Below are positions 37,901 to 48,370 of a stretch of DNA of 64,000 nucleotides, in pieces. Under the pieces are notes generated by a model. It made no database searches. It had not been told where the DNA came from and was given only the letters and a program-made list of their open reading frames with translations. Numbering within the stretch: the stretch's first letter is position 1; each line of letters begins with the position of its first letter. Source of the stretch: Ipomoea triloba (lineage: Eukaryota; Streptophyta; Magnoliopsida; Solanales; Convolvulaceae); contig NC_044918.1 of assembly GCF_003576645.1 (NCBI RefSeq), positions 26,539,307 to 26,603,306 of the forward strand. The letters run 5' to 3'. The translations under genes and the position numbers were made by a program.

Positions 37901-40840
37901 GTATCATTCCATTTTGACTCATATAACTTGAGAAAAGATGAGAAAAATACTTAGACCCATTATCGCTACGCAAAACCTAAACCGTTTTATTGAACTGTGT
38001 TTTGACAATAACATAGAAACTACAAAAAATACCAAATAACTCATCCCTTGACTTCATGAGATATAACCAAGTGTGTCTAGAGAAATCATCCACAAAAGAT
38101 ACAGAGTACTTAAACTCAGTCCTTGAAGCCACACGACATGGACCCCATACATCTGAATGAACTAATTGAAATAAGGACTCTACCTTGTTATTGACTCTAG
38201 AAAGATACGACACATGATGGTGTTTAGCAAGTTCACAAGACTCACATTGTAAGGTAGACAAAGACTCAAAACCTGGACACAGTTTCTTCAAAGTAGGTAA
38301 AGACAAATGACCATATCGACAATGCTGCTGAAAATGAGATGTATTACTCATCAAACTAATCGGAGCAACTTCAAAACAAGGAGAGAAAAATTGCTCTAGC
38401 ACATACAGCCCACTAGTCTCCTTCCCTCTACCAATAATCTTCTTCGTCAAAAGATCTTGAAACAAACAATAACCAGGGAAGAACAGAACACAACAATTAA
38501 GAGTTCGGGTAATTTGACTTATTGAAAGCAAATTGAACGGGAACTTCAGAAGGTACAAACAAAAGAGAAAGACATTGATGGAGTTACAACAACACTACCT
38601 TTACCCAAGACTGAAGTAGACGAATCGTCGGATAGGGTAACTGTAGTTCCAAATTAAAAGGGAGAATATGTGGAAAAGACTTCCAAATTACTTGATATTA
38701 TGGTCACGGGCTCTTGAGTCAATGACCCATTGTCGAGACGAGGAAGAGACACACAATAGGATTACGTGTTTGAACAAATGTGGCTGAGGAAGACGACAAA
38801 GGCTCCTGACTAGCTGAAGGTTGCGAGGAAGACACTTTTAATTGATTTAACATGGCCAACTCCTCATCGGTCATTACAACTACATGTCCTTCTGGTTTAG
38901 TGACAGAGTTCGCAAACCTTTGTGGCCGAAACAACTTAGGACATTGATTGCGCAAATGACCGGGCTCTTCACAATTGTAGTGCACTCTTTGTCTTCCTCG
39001 GCATCCTCCATGTCCTCTACTAAAACCGCCACGTCCTCGAAACTGACCACCTCAACTATTTTTAGTCTCACTATTATCTCCTTGTGACATAAAAAGCATG
39101 TCTTTCTGCCATATTAACCCAGCAAAAGAAAGCACCCAAAGAAAAGAAACCTCAATAGGTTTGAAACACAACTTACCCAACCAATTTACTTCAACACACC
39201 TTGTCACACACCATACCTCAATGGAGTTGCACCACCAAGACGAGATTGCCGGTACTAGCCACAATCGAAGAAGTCGCCGGAAAACACCTCACGCGCCGGC
39301 TCGTGACGTTGGAGCAGCAAAAAAGCCGTGGCGCATAGAGGCACATGGGAACTCCGAGTCTCCGACGGTGCTGCAACTTCGCCGTCGCCGTCGCTTCCCT
39401 GTTCTGACCGATGCCCACTGCCTCACACTCCCTCACTCCGCTTTGATACCATGTAGAATGTGAACTGTGTGTATTTGCTGATGAAAAGGAACACTGTACA
39501 GGTAGCTATTTATACAAGTTAGAATAGTATCAGCCAAGCACCTCAACCACTCATTTTAAATTCAAAATGAGTATTATGACAGCAACTCTCTCAATTCCCC
39601 TTAACATTCTCTAACAATCTTTCAGCTTATATATCCTATCAATGAATCTCCTTGTCAATTGTGGATATTTGGTTTTATTGTTAAATGGGAAAAGAGAGAG
39701 GAAAAGGAAGAGATTAGTGGTAGTTCTGGTTGTCTTCACTTGGTGCAGCCTAGCAAGATGTTACATTTGAATTTTTCTGTTTGAAAATATGTATTAGGCC
39801 TACTTAGTGCTTCATAAGTTCTTTACGTCTTGGTTAGTAAAGGTCAGATCTATGTTGATAGCACTTATGATTTATGAATAGAAGGGTATTTCTGAAAACC
39901 AAGGCAGGTGGATGATTTTTTAGTTATTATGATCTAGTTAATTTACTTAAAGGATTCAAAACATGGTCATTATGTCTCTTTTCTGATCTAATCCTCATTT
40001 TGTACCTTTGTAAACAGCGCAGGAATTACTGAAGGTTTTTCTATGTGTGGTGGTGATTTTGTTGAAGTGTACAGCGATCCAAGTCAAGAAGGTAGGAATA
40101 TGGAATCATTACAGGTTTCTTTCTATTCTCACAACTTGAGAACACAGAGAAAAGTAAACTGGTTCTTGTGTTGTACACTTGACAGTTGAGCTTGCCTTGT
40201 CTTTTTTACACTAACTCTCCTAGAGGATTTTCTGTTTGGAAGGTGCATGCTGTTCTACACTTCTACTTTCAGATTCAAATATATAGTCACTTTACGGGAA
40301 AACTAGATATTTTTTTTTATCCACCTTGGTTCATAAATGGGCCTAACTACCATTGTGAAGTTTATTTTTTCCTCTTTTTGAAATTGCCATGCATATATCA
40401 TCTTAGATACTAGTGCAAAACAAAACACATCATGGTACACCTAAGTAGCAGTTTAAAAAATGCATTGAATGTATTGTCTCTTGGTTGTGCATTGACATTG
40501 TTATCTCTGAACTCTTAGGCATTTCTATGCATAGTGTTGCCATAATTTGTGGTGAATTCTTAATGTAGTTCCCTGCAGTGTGTGTGATTGCGCTCACTGT
40601 TGCAAAAATCTCCGCCTAGGCGCTAGGCGCTCTTAGACCAAGGCGAATTGCTCCCTAGGCGTCTGTCTGGGTGGCCGGCCGCTTAGCGCCTAACTCGGCC
40701 GACTGGGCCGTATTTGGCCGAGTTAACTTGCCCAACTCGGCAAAGTTAGCTCGAGTTAACTCGAGCGAGTCGGTCTTGTTAATTTTATTATTATATTTAT
40801 ATATATTTAAATTTATTTATTTATATAAGTAAAAGAAGTA

Positions 40841-40883
<43 letters not shown>

Positions 40884-42774
40884 TATAATATATGACATAC
40901 ACCCACACACATGAATTAATTTTTTGTTTTTATAGGTCGTCGCCTAGAACCGCCTAGGTGCCGCCTAGACCGCTTAGGCGCTAGGCGCTAATCTACCGCC
41001 CGACTAGCGCCTAGCGCCTACTGCCACCATGATTGCGCTAGTGTCTTCATTAAGCACTTTCTTATGATTTATTCCAGGATATTGGGATGCAGTCGTCACT
41101 TGTTTCTTCCTTGATACTGCACACAACATTGTTGAATACATTGAGGTCATTTCAAAAATTTTAAAAGATGGTGGAGTAAGTGCTTTAGTTTTAAGCAACC
41201 TAAAGTTCCCTTTTCCGTATCTCTTCATAACTAAACTGCAATTTGTTGGCAGGTCTGGATAAACCTGGGGCCCTTGCTCTATCATTTTGCTGATATGTAC
41301 AGTCTGGAAGATGTAAGCTCTCTTTGACTGATTCAGTGCAGATGTTTGTCAATACAGTAGATCTTATACAGCCTCTTATGTTTTTCCTTCCCTTGATGTT
41401 ATCCCCACAATTTCCAGGAAATGTCAATTGAGCTAAGTCTAGAGGATGTGAAAAAGGTTGCTCTTCATTATGGATTTGAATTTGTGGTGAGTTCTGCTAG
41501 TGCTAGTTTTTTGTAGTTTCAGTATTGTTTAAAACTTTAGTAATCTGGATTGGCATTACAGTATTGTTTAAAACTTTAGTAATCTGGATCGGCATTATGA
41601 AATGCAGAAAGAATCAACTATTGAGACAACTTATACAACTAATCCACGCTCAATGATGCAAGTAAGCTTATTATTGTTTTTGCATTAACTTTGTTCACTT
41701 TTTTCCTTTTGTGTGTGTGTGTGTGTGTGTTCTTTTCTGTTAGTTTTACTATTTTAATGCAAAGGGGGGAATTATGTTCCATGGGTTAAACAAATGGGTT
41801 AATTTTAGTAATTAACAACATATAGTTCAGTTGTTCTGGATGCATGTTTTAGGAGGAAAGGTTATTTAACTTCTTTTTGCTCTATCATCTAGACTAGAAA
41901 GAAGAAAGCCATATGTACTGAAATTAAATTTGTCTGAAGAACTACTTATTTTAACAATTTATCTCACGGCCATTTTGTTTTTGTGTGTGTATGTGTTCTT
42001 TTCTGTTAGATTTACTATTTTAATGCAAAGGGGGGAATTATGTTCCATGGGTTGTTAAACAAAGGGGTTAATTTTAGTAATTAACAAAATATAGTTCAGT
42101 TGTTCTGGATGCATGTTTTAGGAGGAAAGGTTATTTAACTTCTCTTTGCTCTATCATCTAGACTAGAAAGTAGAAAGCCATATGTACTGAAATTAAATTT
42201 GTCTGAAGAACTACTTATTTTAACAATTTATCTCACGGCCTTTGTTTTACTGTAATATATTAAAAAGTCCCAACTTTTCAAAGGATTTGTCTGTACTGGC
42301 TAGCTCACTTGTTTATGAAACATTTATGCAATTTACGATATATCAGTATATCAACTCTTTCACAAATGAAACAGCTAGCTTTTCAGAAATCAGATAAAAT
42401 GGTGAGTTTCACCATGGGTACAGATGTAAATTACTAAAAGGGTAGGTAAGAGGCATACGTCTATTTGGATAAGACCTTGAAACTGCTTAGAATTACCATC
42501 ATATGATTGAAAATGCTGAAATGCACTCCTTTGCCAGAAGGTGTTCCATGTTTAGACAAGCAAAAATTAACAGGGCCTAGGATAACATAATCATGAGTTG
42601 CGTATCTGAACATTTTCTTATCATTGACTGAGCTAATTCTGTAAATTTCTGTTGTGTTCCAAAGATTGTAATGGGTTGTACTTTCTTAAGCTTTCCTGAA
42701 GTTAGTTCTTGGAACTGCAGAATCGATACTACACTGCCTTTTGGACGATGAGAAAGAAAACAAATCCAGCTTAA
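25493..42774 (+). CDS. CARNMT1: Carnosine N-methyltransferase-like (N2227 family) SAM enzyme, 18 exons
   Basis: Coding exons: 25493-25596, 25973-26045, 27470-27513, 28167-28209, 28346-28510, 28620-28772, 29115-29186, 29498-29542, 34642-34721, 34813-34877, 35026-35092, 35181-35294, 40018-40091, 41078-41175, 41253-41312, 41418-41486, 41608-41661, 42721-42774. All introns are GT-AG, phases agree, and the sum is 1434 bp for 477 residues with no stop. Landmarks: [13 protein letters not shown] (about 47-59), SAM-binding [14 protein letters not shown] (266-279), [10 protein letters not shown] (285-294), [27 protein letters not shown] (374-383), [11 protein letters not shown] (401-411). In animals this family methylates carnosine at the imidazole; the plant substrate is not established. 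Exons 5-7 form a poorly conserved insert of the plant proteins. The ATG is the first after an in-frame stop at 25439. Introns 8 (5.1 kb) and 12 (4.7 kb) are swollen by Copia elements. Family assignment is firm; expression is unknown. Confidence 0.93.
26281..26470. repeat. 95-bp tandem duplication in intron 2
   Basis: The sequence starting ACTGCTTTTCTTTTTCC at 26281 is repeated at 26376 with one visible change (ACATTTTC versus ACATTTTT). Confidence 0.9.
30106..30658 (-). pseudogene. Copia A integrase joined to Pol C-terminus
   Basis: The minus-strand frame starts at the edge of the nested element with [18 protein letters not shown], carries [19 protein letters not shown] and [16 protein letters not shown] of the integrase core, then ends after [20 protein letters not shown] with [10 protein letters not shown]. 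In the related element at 48360 that last motif is the end of the whole polyprotein. A deletion therefore removed the RT and RNase H region. The usual HSDN at the second catalytic position reads SHNA here, so the catalytic Asp is lost. Confidence 0.75.
30659..32429 (-). mobile_element. Gag-only LTR element (TR-GAG type) nested in Copia A
   Basis: Two near-identical direct repeats, 30659-30961 (303 bp) and 32130-32429 (300 bp), start TGATATGATTC and end TTGTATCA in plus reading. They flank 1168 bp that holds one long ORF (gag) and nothing else. The flanks are GCATA and ACATA, a 5-bp duplication with one difference. On the minus strand a primer-site-like TGGTTCCCGTTGTCGG follows the 5' LTR and a purine tract GGGAAGGG precedes the 3' LTR. 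It interrupts Copia A between NNRAM and PLFDLVHTD of the GAG-pre-integrase/integrase junction. Elements with only gag between LTRs are known in plants as TR-GAG; they need pol from elsewhere. Confidence 0.88.
31028..32107 (-). CDS. Intact Ty3-type Gag of the gag-only element
   Basis: The product is 359 residues and starts at an ATG 22 bp inside the 5' LTR boundary. Residues 1-60 predict a coiled coil ([19 protein letters not shown]). Residues about 95-250 are the retrotransposon Gag domain ([61 protein letters not shown]). At about 320 a single zinc knuckle of the [14 protein letters not shown] form used by plant Ty3 elements is seen. Its job would be to form the particle shell and bind RNA. 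No protease, RT or integrase follows. The frame is completely open, unlike the surrounding Copia pieces. Confidence 0.85.
   Translation of the reverse strand: MGTDLNIESAIKALQKSVKALELQHDKIENLSTTVASLSASSHAQAASLANLEKLVQQLLTNLGKQPVQEEDSVTTVPTEGISTIADIGDHSYHFSRYPKVEFPLFSGEEDPMVWLLRCESSFRHADTPDHERVPLAAHHMIGEAQLWYHSEIAVSPFTSWASFKEECCLSFRPPQSINPLGELKLLFQSSRHIDDYVNDFRVHLARASTVLPAQRVDLFTGGLHEVLRIDVERTKPSSLNEAINTARDFYRKCHVLGLLPAKTTNKDPHPTAHLPSARVSLPPQQPTNHTKSPRPPYKFLSPSEKAERDAKKLCYNCDERFFPGHKCRHLFMLWTLDDGEEPPAWLASTEMNARDGIT
32430..33303 (-). pseudogene. Copia A zinc knuckle, protease and GAG-pre-integrase
   Basis: Minus-strand pieces: a [19 protein letters not shown] zinc knuckle (about 33180-33130), the protease start near ILDSGASDH (32940-32920, interrupted by a stop), then the 32395-32889 frame with [18 protein letters not shown] and [20 protein letters not shown], which is the GAG-pre-integrase domain. 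It ends where the gag-only element was inserted. Confidence 0.75.
33239..33893 (-). pseudogene. Copia A Gag (frameshifted)
   Basis: The frame 33893-33678 begins [20 protein letters not shown] and contains [17 protein letters not shown], the start of a Copia Gag. It continues in a second frame (33745-33239) with [19 protein letters not shown] and [20 protein letters not shown]. At least one frameshift separates the two. The 400 bp between the gag start and the primer site (33894-34294) is a GC-rich leader without credible coding. Confidence 0.75.
34940..35003. repeat. (AT)n / (ATT)n microsatellite in intron 10
   Basis: About 20 AT units followed by seven ATT units, ending 22 bp before the exon 11 acceptor. 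Confidence 0.9.
35466..39616 (-). mobile_element. Copia element B in intron 12, both LTRs and TSD present
   Basis: LTRs are 35466-35628 and 39452-39616 (about 165 bp, TGTAGAA to CTCTAACA in plus reading), flanked by the perfect 5-bp duplication ATCTT (35461-35465, 39617-39621). On the minus strand the primer site TGGTATCAAAGC (plus 39440-39451) follows the 5' LTR directly. The coding interior is degraded. It sits opposite to the direction of the host gene, between exons 12 and 13. Confidence 0.9.
35640..39264 (-). pseudogene. Copia B gag-pol remains
   Basis: Minus-strand order: a short Gag remnant with a zinc knuckle lacking its first cysteine ([17 protein letters not shown], about 38980), GAG-pre-integrase ([20 protein letters not shown], about 38230), integrase ([23 protein letters not shown]), and RT (37111-36372: [55 protein letters not shown]). 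The RT active site reads [10 protein letters not shown] instead of VYVDD, so the catalytic pair is lost. RNase H is degraded between 36370 and 35640. Most of Gag is missing. Confidence 0.8.
40595..41031. mobile_element. hAT-type MITE of the CGCCTAGGCGC family, copy 1 (intron 13)
   Basis: 437 bp, flanked by the perfect 8-bp duplication ATTGCGCT (40587-40594 and 41032-41039). The left end is CACTGTTGCAAAAATC; the right end read inversely is CATGGTGGCAGTAGGCGC. Shoulders are packed with GCCTAGGCGCTAGGCGCT words and the middle is AT-rich with a TA microsatellite (40843-40875). Non-coding. It ends 46 bp before exon 14. Confidence 0.85.
41520..41597. repeat. 39-bp tandem duplication before exon 17
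   Basis: CAGTATTGTTTAAAACTTTA and the following bases to GGCATTA occur at 41520 and 41559 with one difference, so the intron end next to the acceptor was duplicated. Confidence 0.85.
41731..42240. repeat. 266-bp tandem duplication in intron 17
   Basis: The stretch from TCTTTTCTGTTAG to ATCTCACGGCC occurs at 41731-41971 and 41997-42240 with few differences; both copies are preceded by a GT repeat. Confidence 0.9.
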
Positions 42775-43034
42775 GAGCAGTGGTGCATAGACTTCTTATG
42801 CACATAACATCAAAGAATGAATGCTGCCATTTCTGGTTGTTTTCAGGTTGCAAGAGTGAGATTGGAATGCAATTCTTATATTATTACGCTTGATTGCACT
42901 TATATTCAAGATATTGCTATTCTTTAGACTTGATTCTGGGGTATAAACTTCATATTTCTTTTTATCTTATTTTTGTGTTCGTTTGGCAATTTCAGATGCT
43001 AATTGAATGAAATGGTTTTTTTTTTTTAATTTTA

Positions 43035-43071
<37 letters not shown>

Positions 43072-43084
43072 TTTAATGTACTAT
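42775..43084 (+). other. 3' UTR and flank of the methyltransferase gene
   Basis: Non-coding; T-run and ATT microsatellite at 43019-43070. A polyadenylation signal is not obvious. Confidence 0.5.
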
Positions 43085-43504
43085 TGCAACGAGCTTGGCT
43101 CACAGAATAGGGCAAAGAATAGAAAATAGAATCTAGGGTTGGGAAATTGAGAGAGAAGGATAATGAAATCAGAAATTGTATATTTCATTCAAGGCATGAC
43201 CTTCTCCCTGCATTCCAAGGGAATATATTCAGCTCAACAGCTCCCAGAATTCTCGGTTCAATAACAGAAAATAAACAGCAGAATGTAATACAGAAAATTC
43301 ATTAAAAAAGAAATTGCTTGGGCTTGCACAAAATGACGTCGTCCGATACGCCTTCCCAACCGCCTTAACTGCCCTCTTCAAAACGGCGCCGTTGGATCCC
43401 AATGGGTAACGGTTTTAACTCCCCTTGCTTGCGATGTTGTTTCTGCCCTCATTCCCAATTCCGGTTCTCCTGATCTAACACTGGCTCTTCTCTGGGATGT
43501 TACA
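43085..43504 (-). mobile_element. Solo LTR, 420 bp
   Basis: Plus reading runs TGCAACGAGCTTGG to GGGATGTTACA, flanked by the perfect 5-bp duplication ACTAT (43080-43084 and 43505-43509). On the minus strand it starts TGTAACATCCC, the usual LTR start, so it is oriented minus. It lies about 310 bp after the methyltransferase stop codon. Confidence 0.82.
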
Positions 43505-44537
43505 ACTATACTCTTTATAATTACAGTGATAATTACAAAAAAAAAAAATTACAGTGATAATCTTGAAAGGAGCAGACATTTATTCATTACTGCCTTCAAT
43601 TCTTGCACCATCAATCTCTTGACATGTTTTTGGTTTGAATGTGGGGATATAAGTGGAATGCATTACTGAGCTCAAGGACTAGCGAAGTTTGAATCCTAGA
43701 TGGCTAACCATGAATGCTGCCAAATCATAGTATTCTTCTGGTTGCCAATCCTATTCCTACGCCGATATCCATTTAACTGAATATCCTGAATATGTCAAAT
43801 GCTACGCCAACAGTTACTCGGATTAGGACCTAAACTTGCCTCAAGGAAATTACATTTAGGGAAATGTCTAGCTTTTAAAACCTGGTAACAACGGCTGAGG
43901 GATTGTTGAAAATCACCAGCCTTGCTTTCCTATCAAAGTCATATTAAAGGCCTGAAGTTGCTTAAAGCCTATCCCTCCATGCAAGTCAATTGTTGAAAAT
44001 ATCTCCTATGCCTTTTTATCTTTCCTATGTATGCAATTTCATCTTTCCTATGCCTTTTAATCTCCATGACTCTTCATCTCTTGTAGGAGATAACATGTCT
44101 CTCTCAAGGCTCTTTTTTAGCCTATATATATTGAGTTGTAATCTGAAGCATTGAATAAGAAGAAGTAATATTCTTCTTAACATATAATTAGTTTTCAACT
44201 CAGTTTTCAACATGGTATCAGAGTCATGAGAAGCTTTTCTTTAAATTCCAACTTCCTCTTTTTCACTACAGAAGATTTCTTCATTGTAGAAAAATTGTTT
44301 TCTTCACGGCCAAGAAGAAAATTTTCTTTCTTCTCCCCCCTTGCTCCACAGTCATCACCACCTACCCAGAAAGGTTCGCAGGCGTCCAACGACTGATATT
44401 GGAAGTTCCAGTGGCATTCCAGCCTGCGCGTGAATCTCTCGCGCCATCGTCACTAATGCCACGCTCCTCCAAGCGCCGGCGCGTGAGCCCATCTCCGGTG
44501 ACAATTTTCGGCGATATTTTCAAGATCAGTCCATTTT

Positions 44538-45730
44538 TTGTCTGCGGCCCTACGGTATGTTTCTCATAATTTTCCGATGATTATGGCAGACCATGAAATT
44601 TTAAATAGTGTACTAAAAGTTGCCAGGACTACCATTTCTTCTACTGCTCTTGCATTAAAATTAGACTCTGTTTGGGTCTTGGATTTTGGAGCCACTGATC
44701 ATATCACTGGTAATCCTTCATTTTTCTCTCAAATTGACCTCTCAAACTCACTTCCTGGCGTCACATTTGGTGATGGATCAAAAGGAAAGGCTAAAGGAAT
44801 TGGAAAAGCTACACTTCATTCTTTATCTTTATCCAATGTCCTTTACATTCTTGGTTGTCTATTCAATTTGATTTTAATTAATCAACTTACTCACTCCCTC
44901 AATTGCCTTGTTACCTTTTCTTCTAATTCTGTTGTTATTCAAGACCGCCAGACAAAGAAAACAATTGGTGTAGGATATGAATTAGGAGGTCTTTACCATT
45001 TTTCATGTTCTACCAATACCAAAGTAGCTTGCACTGTTACTGTTTCACATCTTCTTGAGCATTGTTGGTTAGGACATCCCAATCTTAATAAATTAAGTCA
45101 ACTTGTTCCTGGTTTGTCAAATTTAAAGGCCATAGAGTGTAAATCGTGTCAACTTGGGAAACACTCAAGAGCCTCATATCCTAGTAGAATGAATAGGAGA
45201 GAAAATACCCCATTTTCTTTAGTTCACTCCGATGTTTGGGGACCATGTCGAGTTTCATCCACTTTGGGTTTCTCATATTTTGTTGTCTTTATTGATGATT
45301 TCTCTCGGTGTACATGGATCTTTTTAATGACGAACCGTTTTGAATTATTTGATGTGTGTAAAAAATTCTACAATGAAATTGTGAATCAATTTAGGGTATC
45401 TCTCAAAATCTTATGTAGTGATAATGCGAGCGAGTATTTTTCTGACCCTTTCACTTCTTTCTTTTCCACACATGGAATACTTCATGTGCTAGAACTCCTC
45501 AACAAAATGGAGTTGCTGAACCGAAAATTTGTCATCTTGTTGAAACAACTCGTACATTGCTTATTCATAATAAGGTTCCTAAGAATTTTTCGGGGCAGGC
45601 TATACTTCACTCTTGCTATCTCATAAATCGGATGCCTTGTTCCGTTCTGCAAGGAAAAATTCCTCTCCATATCTTGCGTCTACAGGAACTTCTCCATAAG
45701 ATCTCATTGAATCTTTGGGTGTACTTGCTT
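44538..45730 (+). pseudogene. Copia C protease, GAG-pre-integrase and integrase
   Basis: Open to 45626. Protease: WVLDFGATDHITG, where the catalytic DSG triplet reads DFG, so the serine next to the aspartate is replaced. GAG-pre-integrase: HCWLGHPNLNKLSQL and CKSCQLGKHSRASYPSRM. Integrase: [25 protein letters not shown] and LCSDNASEYF, with the DD part of its catalytic triad present; the frame then shifts at QQNGV near 45500. No Gag domain precedes the protease, and the preceding 300 bp is a leader rich in GCGCC words. Confidence 0.8.
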
Positions 45731-46329
45731 TGTTCATGATACTTCTCAAAGGCGTCATAAACTTGATGCTAAGGCAATAAAGTATGTTTTTCTTGGAAAT
45801 TCTTGCCTCCAGAAAGGTTTTAGGTGTTACTGTCCTAAAACACACTGTTTTTATGCTTCCTTCGATGTTACATTTTTTGAAACAACACCTTTTTGCTCTT
45901 CCACCTCCATTGAATCTGATTTCTTACAGGAGCCCATTGAAATCACAGAAATTCTCCCTGTTCCTACTTTCTCATATCCTATATCTCCCACTTTTCCTGA
46001 AAGGACTATACCTATTCCTGAAAGAACTATACCAACTCCTACTCCAAACATCCAAGAGGAAGGATATATTCCACCATTGTTGTACACCTACAACCGACGC
46101 AATCATCAAGATTCCCAAGAAGGCAGACACCCAGTTGAGTCTTGTCCTACATTGTCGTTACCCAATGATACTGTCTAGAACACCACAAAAGACTCTCCAT
46201 TGCCAATCGAGTAGGTAAAGGATCTACTCGAAATCCTTACCCTATCTATAATTTCCTTTCACAAAACAAAAGAATCTGTCTCCATCATATTGTACCATTA
46301 TTACTAGTTTGTCAACTATTTTTGTTCCA

Positions 46330-48370
46330 AACAATGTCAAGGAGGCAATAGCTCATCCAGGATGGAGACAAGCAATGATTGATGAAATGGAAGCACTCGA
46401 TTATTCTAGGACTTGGGAGTTAGTACCTTTACCTCCTAGAAAAACTGTGGTTGGTTGTAGATAAGTGTACAATGTGAAGGTTGGTCAAGATGGACAAGTT
46501 GATAGACTTAAAGCTCGACTTGTTGGTAAAGGATACACACAGGTATTTGGCATTCACCAGTAGCCAAGATCATCTCTATCCGCCTCTTCCTCTCAATGGT
46601 AGCCAATTGCCACTAGCCATTGTATCAGTTGGATATCAAGAATGCTTTCTTACATGGTGATTCGAAAGAGCAAGTATATATGGAACATCCCCTTGGCTTT
46701 GTGGCTAAGACTTGAGCGGATCTTGTTTGTCGTCTCAAGCGGTCACTCTATAGGTTGAAGTAATCTCCAGGCACATGGTTTGGGAGATTTAATAATGTGG
46801 TTCAACAGTTTGGCATAATTCATAGCAAAGCTGACCATTCTGTTTTCTATAAACATTCTTTTGGTAAAAGCATATACCTTGTGGTCTATGTTGATGACAT
46901 TGTTATCATAGGGGATGACACAAAAGGAATAAATTAGCTGAAGAAACATTTGTTTCAACACTTTGAGACAAAGGATCTTGGAAAATTGAAGTATTTTCTT
47001 GGTATTAAAGTTGCTCAGTCCAAAAAGGGTATTTATGTGTCCCAACGGAAATATGTTTTGGATATTCTTAAAGAAACACATATGACAGATTGCAAGCCAG
47101 TTGACACACCTATGGATCCAAATGTCAAACTTCTTCAATGATAGGGGGAGCCTCTAGACGATCCAAGTAGATAAAAAGATTTGTTGGCAAGCTACTGTAC
47201 TTAACTGTCACTTGTCCAGATATTTCCTTTGCTGCAAGTGTTGTTAGCCAATTTCTACATAAACCATGCCAAAGTCACTGGGATGCAGTCATCAGAATTT
47301 TAAGATATGCCAAAAGATCTCCAAGTACTAGATTGCATTATAAAGATCATGAACATACAGAAATTGTGGGCTATACAGATGCAGATTGGGCTGGACGCCC
47401 TTGGGATAGGAGCAGTGTTGAAAAAATCCCGCCTAGGCGCCGATTAATCCCCGCCTAGGCGCTAGGCGCTGGTCGACCGCCTAGCGTATCACATTAAATG
47501 GTGGTCTAGGCGGCTGGCCGGCTAGGCAACCGCTTAGGCCGCCAAAGCACTGCCTAGGCCGCTTAGGCGCTGACCGCTTAGGCGTCGACTAGATCGACAA
47601 GGCCTTCTAGTCAGTCGATTAACTATTGTTCTTTTTTTGTTTTTAATGGATTATTTCACTAAAAACAACATCGTTTTGAGTGAAATAATCCTAAATTGTA
47701 CAAACTTTAGATATTTTTTTAGGTTAATATTTAATATTTTTGTATTTACTATTAAAGTATTATATAATTTATAATTATTAGTCTCTAAAAAATTAAAAAT
47801 ACTTAAACAAATTTTTAAAAAATAAAAAATAAAATAAAAAAATACACTGGCGCCTAGGCGTCCTAGGCGCTAGGCGCTCCCCGACCGCCTAGGGAGCGCC
47901 TTGCGATTTTTTCAACCATGGATAGGAGATCAACATCAGGATATTGTATTATGTTTGGAGGAAATCTTGTTGCTTGGAAAAGCAAAAAACAAGATGTGGT
48001 TGCACGCTCAAGTGCAGAAGCAAAATAATCGGGCAATGACACTTGGAATATGTGAACTGATTTGGGTTAAGCATCTTCTCACAGAGCTAAACTTCTATAA
48101 ACTTGGTCCTATGAAATTAATTTGTGACAATCAAGCTGCTTTGCATATTGCATCTAATCCTGTTTACCTTGAAAGGACCAAACACGGACATTGAAGTTGA
48201 TTGCCACTTTATATAAGAAAAGGTTGTATCTGGAGACATCATTACCACGTTTGTTCGGTCGAATGATCAACTTGCTGATGTTCTCACCAAATCTCTTTGT
48301 GAACCTAGGGTTGAATACATTTGTAGCAAGCTTGAAGCATTTGATTTATATGCTCCAGCTTGAGGGGGAG
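46330..48370 (+). pseudogene. Copia C reverse transcriptase and RNase H
   Basis: RT pieces in shifting frames: ALDYSRTWELVPLP (46395), QLDIKNAFLHGD-like (46628), an intact active site LVVYVDDIVIIGDD at 46880-46921, then FETKDLGKLKYFLGIKVAQS and [15 protein letters not shown] (46950-47141). RNase H: GYTDADWAGRPWDR (47370-47410), MITE, then [34 protein letters not shown] and LICDNQAALHIASNPVYLER. Several stops and frameshifts occur even though the LTRs are similar. Confidence 0.8.
47413..47920. mobile_element. hAT-type MITE of the CGCCTAGGCGC family, copy 2 (in Copia C)
   Basis: 508 bp, flanked by the perfect 8-bp duplication GATAGGAG (47405-47412 and 47921-47928). Ends CAGTGTTGAAAAAATC and, inverted, CATGGTTGAAAAAATC. 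Shoulders are rich in CCTAGGCGCTAGGCGC, the middle AT-rich. Removing it restores the RNase H reading DWAGRPWDRS-STSGYC. It belongs with 40595-41031. Confidence 0.88.
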
